Positions 57,857 through 64,000 of a stretch of DNA of 64,000 nucleotides are shown here, piece after piece. This DNA comes from Dugong dugon. Its lineage: Eukaryota > Chordata > Mammalia > Sirenia > Dugongidae. Location of the stretch: NCBI GenBank assembly GCA_030035585.1, contig CM057482.1:47101501-47165500 (forward strand). The letters are read 5' to 3'. The translations under genes were made by a program, and so were the position numbers. The notes beneath the pieces were generated by a model that searched no databases, was not told the DNA's origin, and saw only the letters and a list, made by a program, of their open reading frames with translations. How positions within the stretch are numbered: position 1 is the stretch's first letter; each line of letters opens with the position of its first letter.

Positions 57857-58937
57857 AGCACTGTATGGTTTGGGCAGCACCTCCATACTCAACTGAAAGG
57901 CAAAGAGAGCCCAATGGAAAAGAGCAGAGCAGTGAACACGGGGTAGAAAAGAATGCACAGGACACTCGAAGACCTCTTGCCACTCCTGAAATGACTCTCT
58001 TACAGCCTCTGTGCACATCTCAGTACCTTGCAAATGCCATGACACGTGGATACGCTGCACTCAAGCCATCTCACGAGCCTGCGCACGTCACCTCTGGCGC
58101 CATCTTTCTTTCTGCATGGGTGTCCTGCGAGTGAGAGGGGCATGATGGCAGACTGGTGCTGAGGTGCAGGGAGGGGAAGGGGACAGGTGATCATCATAGC
58201 ATCTTTCAACTGAGACTCTCCAGGAGCGAGGGAGGTGAGGGGGAACAGACAAATGCCCACTTCATGCTGGAAAGGGGTGGAGACTTGGTGAGGCAGTGTC
58301 CATCGTCAGAACATTGCCCTCAACTCCTTCCTTCTTGCTTATCTCCCCAGCTTCAATGCCATATCCTTCCTTTCTCCTGACAATGCTGACTTCTGGCCTT
58401 CTCTGCCTGTTCACCTGACAGGATATCTGACCTTAAATAGCTTTAAAGTCTTGTTGAATAGGGACTTTGCTTTGCAGTGACTTTGCTGACGGGGACAGGA
58501 GGAACTTGTAATCATAAAAAAGATTGACTGGGCTAATTGCATAAAGTTCGTTTCCCTTTCCTAATAAACATTTACCATCCCATATTTATAACTTTTATGT
58601 TTGGACTTTCTCGAAATGCTTTATTGAATTAAAAACACCACATTACCATTGGCTTAAAGAGGAGACAGCTATATTTGCCAATAACTTCTGCAACAAATGC
58701 CAGCTATGGATGCCAAAAATTTTTTTTTTGTCGTTCGTATTTCCATAGACAGCTCTGAGCCTTACAATACCAGCATTCTGCAGACAGACAAGGGCCAATG
58801 GTGACAGTGTGGGGCCTCCAGAGTCCGAAAGATTAAAATGGACTATATTTGAATTTTTGGGGGGGCTCTCTGGTATGCAAATGTTTGAGAAAGCAACAAC
58901 CTTGTCAATATTTGGAGCATAGGCTTCTTCCCTACCA
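57857..58937. other. Unassigned intronic sequence
   Basis: No exon or named repeat was recognised. Confidence 0.5.
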
Positions 58938-59372
58938 CACGTCTGTCAGATTGTCATACGGTGGTTTGAATGTTACTGTAACGCTGGAAACTATTCCACT
59001 AGTATTTCAAATACCAGCAGGCTTACCTATGGTGAACGGATTTCAGCAGAGCTTCCAAACTAAGACTAACTAGGAAGAAAAGCCTGGCGATCTACTTCCA
59101 AAAATCAGTCAATGAAAACACAACAGAACATTATCCAACTTGCTTCCTTTGGACAAGCGATCAATTGCTAGAGAAGGACATCATGTTAAGTAGAGGGCCA
59201 GCAAGGGTGAAGGAGACCCCCGGTGGGATGGATTGGCATAATAGCTGCAACGATGAACACAACATGCTAACAAATGTGAGGATGATGCAGGACAGGGGAA
59301 CGTTTCATTCTGTTGTATGTAACGTCACCATGAGGCTGAGCCAACTGGACAGCAGCTATTTCTCTCTCTCTA
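58938..59372 (+). mobile_element. RTE derivative (5' end plus C-terminal scrap and tail)
   Basis: It opens CTGTCAGATTGTCATACGGT and has AGTATTTCAAATACCAGCAG. It then passes a scrap equivalent to the GHVIRR region and ends in GTCACCATGAGGCTGAGCCA. It has the same architecture as 15565-15999. Confidence 0.75.
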
Positions 59373-59979
59373 GGCTGCTCCTAAGCAATTGTACCAATGT
59401 TTTTCCAAAATTATTTATTCTAAACCTTTGAATGAGGAAATGGCTTGTAATTTTTATTGGCTTAAAGCAGCTACCAACTGTGAGTGCTAAAAGAAAAACA
59501 TATGCAGACGTCCAGTTAGAAAGAGATTCTGAGTATGAAATTTCATCCAAAGACCAATAGCTTGTGGCCAGTCAGTGCTTCCTGCTGGAGGCCAGACACA
59601 GCCTGTCACTCTCTAGCACTGGGCAGTGGCCTGTTGTTCTTTGCTACAAGGCATCTGGGGAAGCCTATGGGCCCCTTCTCAGGATAATATTTATAAATGC
59701 ATACAATAAAATAGCTGAGATTACAAAGGAAACCAAATTTGTGATATGGTAATATTATTTCTTTAGCAACTCATTAAATAACGATATCTGGCCCTGGGTC
59801 TGACACCACTGTAATTTTTAAGTAGTGGTGCATGTAAACAATGTTTAGAGATGCAGTATGAAAATATCTGTGATTTCTAATCACGGTAACAGTCGTGGGT
59901 ACTGCTAAGACTTCAGTGGCTTTTTGCTTATTACATTTATAATGGAAGTAAATGCTAATTGCAGTTACAGGTTAGTGAA
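59373..59979. other. Unassigned intronic sequence
   Basis: Nothing was recognised. Confidence 0.5.
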
Positions 59980-60852
59980 TTTTATGGATAGAACTGTACT
60001 CCCAAAAAGGTATGCTGTAATCCTAAACCCCAAGAACTGTGAATGTTGACCTTGTTTGAAAATAGGGTCTGTTATGGATTGAATTGTGTCCCCTAAAATT
60101 ATGTGCTGTAAATCCTAACCTCCATGCCTGTGGTTATAATGTCATTTGGGAATAGGCTGTTTTTGTTACATTCTTGAGACAGGATTAGCGTAGGGTGTGT
60201 CTTAAGTCTATCTCTTTCAATATATAAAAGAGATTAAAAAAGCAAGGGAAAGAAGCAGAGATGGGAGAAGGGAGATGCCAAGCCACATGAAGATCCACAG
60301 AAGCAGAAGCTCACAAGAGACAAGGACCTTCCTCCAGAGCCCACAGAGAGAATGCCTTCCCCTCGAGCCAGTACCTTGAATTTAGACTTCTAGCCTCCTA
60401 AACTGAGAGAAAATTTCTGGTTGTTTAAGCCACCCACTTGTGGTATTTCTGTTAAAGCAGCACTAGATAACTATGACAGGGTCTTTGAAGATATTACCAG
60501 TTAGGTTAACATGAGGTCATTCTGGAGTAGGGTGGGTACTAATCTAATCTGAGAGGTGTCCTTGTAAAAAAGCGGAGAAGAGATACAGAGAGACACAGAG
60601 GGAAGACGGCCATGTGACCACAGAGACAGAGACTATAGGAAGCAGAGCTGTAAGTCAAGGAATGATAAGGATTGCCAGTAGCCACCAGCAGCACAGCTAG
60701 GAGAGAGGCATGAAACAGATTCTTGCTCAGAGCCCTCAGAAGGAATCGACATGGCCGATACCTTGATTTGGACATCTAGCCACTGGAACTGCGAGACAAT
60801 AAATTTCTGTCCAGTTTGTGGTATTTTGTTACAGTAGCCCTAGCAAACAGTA
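59980..60852 (+). mobile_element. Older MLT1-like LTR split by a younger LTR
   Basis: The 5' part (59980-60069) has TTTATGGATAGAACTGTACT and TTTGAAAATAGGGTC. The 3' part resumes at 60479 with GGGTCTTTGAAGATATTACC and ends GAGACAATAAATTTCTGTCC and CAGTAGCCCTAGCAAACAGT. Confidence 0.85.
60070..60478 (+). mobile_element. Younger MaLR-type solo LTR with 5-bp target duplication
   Basis: A complete 409-bp LTR from TGTTATGGATTGAATTGTGT to ACTAGATAACTATGACA. It is flanked by GGGTC at 60065-60069 and 60479-60483. The 5-bp duplication fits the class III (ERVL/MaLR) group. Confidence 0.9.
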
Positions 60853-60957
60853 TTTTTCTTAAAGTGGGGAAAAGTGATTTGGAGAATTTTGTTGAAAATT
60901 CTGCATCACAGTTCATTTTGAAAGAACTGGAGATGCTTTGAGATGCTGTGACATCAA

Positions 60958-61560
60958 GAATGATCACCGGTATAAGTAAAGCATTATTGAGGAAGAATGT
61001 AGTACGAGCTCTCGCACTACCTGACCTCAGAACCTACTATACAGCTACGGTAGTCAGAACAGCCTGGTACTATTACAATGACAGATACAATGACCAATGG
61101 AACAGAATCAAGAACTCAGATGTAAATCCATCTACCTTTGGCCACCTGATCTTTGACAAAGGCCCAAAGTCCATTAAATGGAGAAATGAGAGTCTTTTCA
61201 ACAAACGGTGCTGGCAAAACCAGACGTCCATCTGCAAAACAATGAAACAGGATCCACACCTCACACCACAGACAAAAACTAATTCAAAACAGATCAAAGA
61301 CCTCAATATAAAACCAAAAACTATAAAACTTATGGAAGGAAAAATATGGTCAACATTAGGGGCCTTAATATATGGCATAAACAGGATACAAACCATAATT
61401 AAAAATACACAAACACCAGAAGATAAACTAGACAACTGGAATCTCCTAAAAATTAAATACTTATACTCATCAAAAGAATTCACCAAAAGAGTTATAAGAG
61501 AATCTACAGACTGGGAGAAAATTTTTGTCCATGATATATCTTGACAAAGGTCTAAATCTC
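60958..61560 (+). pseudogene. L1 ORF2 fragment
   Basis: A 198-codon open piece of ORF2, truncated at both ends: SKALLRKNVVRALALPDLRT, YYTATVVRTAWYYYNDRYND, PKSIKWRNESLFNKRCWQNQ and EKIFVHDIS. It belongs to the region just before the ORF2 C-terminal end. No 3' UTR follows, since an LTR-like sequence takes over. Confidence 0.9.
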
Positions 61561-61624
61561 TAAAATCTATAGGAAAATCCTGTCCATATGAAACCTTCAG
61601 CCAATCTCCAATTCGAGAAGACAG

Positions 61625-62470
61625 GTTTTTTGGAGGAGCTCATTCCCCTCTGTCTCCTGTATATCGACATACAATAAAACCCTCTTGCTGCTCACCTCAC
61701 CCGTCTCAGTATTGGCTTTTGCAGCAGGCTGCTCAGATCCACGTTTTGTGGTAACAAATTCGGTGGCCGGTGTGGGGAGCTCCAGCCGCTTGAGACGCAG
61801 CAGTCCTGGGGCAGGGCCCAGGACTGATGGACAGCTCTCCTGACAAGTGGCTATGGGAGGTTTCATTTGCCTCAGGGGAGACTGTCGGTGGGACCTGGGC
61901 CTGCCACAGCACCGCTGGTGCCCAAATGTACCAGAAAGAGGTGGGTGAAAAGGAAGCAAGACTGCATAGGAGGGATCCCAAGAGGTAAGTCCGCGACTCC
62001 TCTCCCTGTTGCACTCAGGGCCAGGTTGATAGGGCAGGCCTGAGGTTTCCAAAGCAAGACCTGAGCCCTTGGTTTGTGAGGCGAGAGGCATCTCGGATGA
62101 CCGACTCCATGAGTAGGATTGCGAGAAGGGTCTTGTGGTGGCTCTAGAGTCTTGATTTCAGGTTTCAGGGTAAGGTGTATGAATGGGGTCGCTGAGATCA
62201 CCTCTGCCATCTGAGGGAGTTGTCTGAGAGGTTGAAGCCGCCAAAACTGCTTTGAGTGTAGAGCCGGCTGAGTGTGGGATTGAAAAGTCCGCCGTTGTTT
62301 GTGTCTGCTTACTGTTTGTGTGTATGTGTGTCTATCCTTGTGAAGCCTCAGAGATATCGCACCATCTTCATGGACATGTCAGTCCTTATCTGTATAAAAC
62401 CTGTCACCAAATTCACAAATATTTTTGGTTCCAATTTTTTTGGTTCAGAGAAAAATGTCTCCAAGGAGGT
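61625..62470 (+). mobile_element. Probable class I ERV remnant: LTR end and leader
   Basis: An AATAAAA polyadenylation signal at about 61670 is followed by CTTGCTGCTCACCTCACC and CCACGTTTTGTGGTAAC, which resembles the R-U5 end of a gammaretrovirus-like LTR. A GC-rich non-coding stretch then leads into a TGTGTGTCT-rich leader near 62310. I could not match the primer-binding site to a tRNA, and no gag start was recognised. Minus-strand frames here are chance. Confidence 0.45.
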
Positions 62471-64000
62471 TGGAGGCTCAGAATAGAAAGTAACCTAAGC
62501 AAGATATTATATGAAATTTGTTTTATTAAAAGTAAAAGAATAATTTTGTCTTAAAGTAACGGTTCCAGAATAGTAAAAAAGGAAGAAATTAGTTACTTTT
62601 TGCCCTTCAAAATGCCTAGGTCAATTTAAACATATGTAAATGTCTTCAACGAGTCAAGAGAGTGAGGGTGGGGCAAGATCAGGCCTCCTCAGCCCCCAGC
62701 CCCCCTAGTCTCCAAGGTTGTGTAGCTCCAGGGAAGCTTTTGAAAGACCTTTTCCAACTAGGTGGAGACCCTTTTAAGATAAAAGATCAGAAAAATTGCT
62801 GCTTTGCTATAGTTAACAGAAATTGGGTAGATCCCAGTGATAAGAGAACTGTAAACAAGATCTATTATAGGGAAACTCTAAGAAGTAGAATATAAATATA
62901 TATAAAAAAATATATATCACAATGAGACACACCTGAAATGGCCTGGAAAAATGTTTGCAGCAGTAGCCAGAGACTTAAGGTTATAACCATATCAATGAAT
63001 TGGTCAATTGAGCAGAGACTTTGTGATTTCCAAAGCCAACTGATAAAATCTTTAGGGGCTAAAATTAGATTGGGAAAAATATGAGGAGTAAAACTTAAAT
63101 GAAAATTAGAATCTTTAAATGGACTTTCTTTCAACAATAGTTCTGTTTTATTATATACAGGCTTAAAATAATTCCCAAGACATTTTATGTAACTTATTGA
63201 TATTAAATTGATTTAATAGATATTTGTCATAATTTAAGCTTATATACTTTGGCTTTTTATGCCACAAGAAGAACGTAGATATATATCAGTCTGCTAATGA
63301 GTGTGTTCATTTTTGCCATTTTAAAAGAATGCACTATAAGAGGTATGCAACAAAGACGTGTAAGAGGTTTATTGAAAAAAAAAAAATGATGTGATATGAT
63401 CAAAAGTTTTATCTGTATGACTAAAGTTTAATGGTTTAATTTATAATTTATGTGATTTTTATGAGCTTTAATATTAAATAGCATATAAAACAAAGAATTG
63501 AGTTTCTTGCTGTTAAAATAACAAAATTTTCTTTGATTTTGGAGTTAAAGGCTTAATTTATTCTTTGTGTAATGTGCCTCGAAGACAAAGGTTCAGTTTC
63601 TCATTAGAATAAGATTCCTGCGTCAAAAACCAAGCCATATGGCTTTAGAGAAAAAAAAAAACACAAAACAAAAAAAACTAAGGGTTTTACCTTTAAGGTC
63701 TTTGGTTAAACAACTTAAGTATTGTTTCACAGTGACCTATAATCAACTCCTGACAATTCTGAAACTTCATGGAAAGCCACAAAAAAATTTTTTTATAAAG
63801 GAAAACTGCTAAAAAAGTTTATTTAACAAGTTATAAATTATATGGAAAGTGTTGTCAAAATCAAGAGACATGCCTAATTCTTGTTGAGTTAAAATCTATA
63901 TGTTAGTATTTCCTCTTATGCTTTTGCCTGGTATTAGACAACAAATACATAATATTATGTCATGATTTTATTATTTCTTTATTGTTAACTTGGTCATTAT
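62471..64000. other. AT-rich unassigned sequence at the window end
   Basis: No exon or named repeat. It could be decayed internal sequence of the ERV-like element to its left, but no conserved domain is visible. A 77-codon frame at 62662-62895 has no recognisable family. Confidence 0.4.

Noticed and set aside
61597..62091. Minus-strand open frame of 164 codons
   Set aside because: It lies antisense to an ERV-like LTR and leader, overlaps two other frames on the same strand, and shows no protein family features.

Overview
This window is mammalian nuclear DNA, almost certainly from an afrotherian and most likely an elephant or close relative. The diagnostic evidence is the repeat content. There are many tRNA-derived SINEs of the AfroSINE type, an RTE/BovB-type LINE, a characteristic L1 lineage and MaLR-type LTRs, with ancient MIR, L2, MER5-like and L1M remnants underneath. 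Open reading frames are short and broken, with no bacterial-style gene packing. Family names were assigned by eye from memory, and no search could be run.

The only host gene I can support is ADAMTS17, on the minus strand, represented by three consecutive internal exons: 32361-32462, 30483-30628 and 17506-17672. Each has canonical splice sites, and the phases join into one reading frame. Together they encode the end of the disintegrin-like domain, the whole first thrombospondin type 1 repeat and the start of the cysteine-rich domain of this secreted extracellular-matrix metalloprotease. The introns between them are 1,732 bp and 12,810 bp. I found no further exon on either side, so the rest of the window is read as flanking ADAMTS17 intron.

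Layout: 1-7310 is a full-length-type L1 on the minus strand, cut by the window edge. 7.3-17.5 kb is intron with RTE fragments, an L1 3' UTR scrap, an AfroSINE inside an MLT1-like LTR, and several unassigned stretches. 17.5-32.5 kb holds the three exons and an intron rich in short elements. These include two copies of a palindromic element, a tRNA-Gly-headed RTE-type SINE, a hAT element with an 8-bp target duplication, and an RTE derivative split by an L1 tail. 32.5-41 kb is unassigned intron, old L1 pieces, an MLT1-like LTR and RTE fragments. 42-52 kb is a stack of nested insertions: an old L1 interrupted by an LTR, two RTE fragments, an AfroSINE and an L1 that lacks ORF1. 52-64 kb has older L1, MER5A and L2, a young LTR nested in an older LTR, an L1 fragment, an ERV-like LTR/leader remnant and AT-rich unassigned DNA.

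There is no operon-like organisation. The relationships worth noting are between transposons: AfroSINEs and short RTE derivatives share tails with the RTE LINE, which suggests it mobilised them, while ADAMTS17 exons survive as small islands among the insertions.
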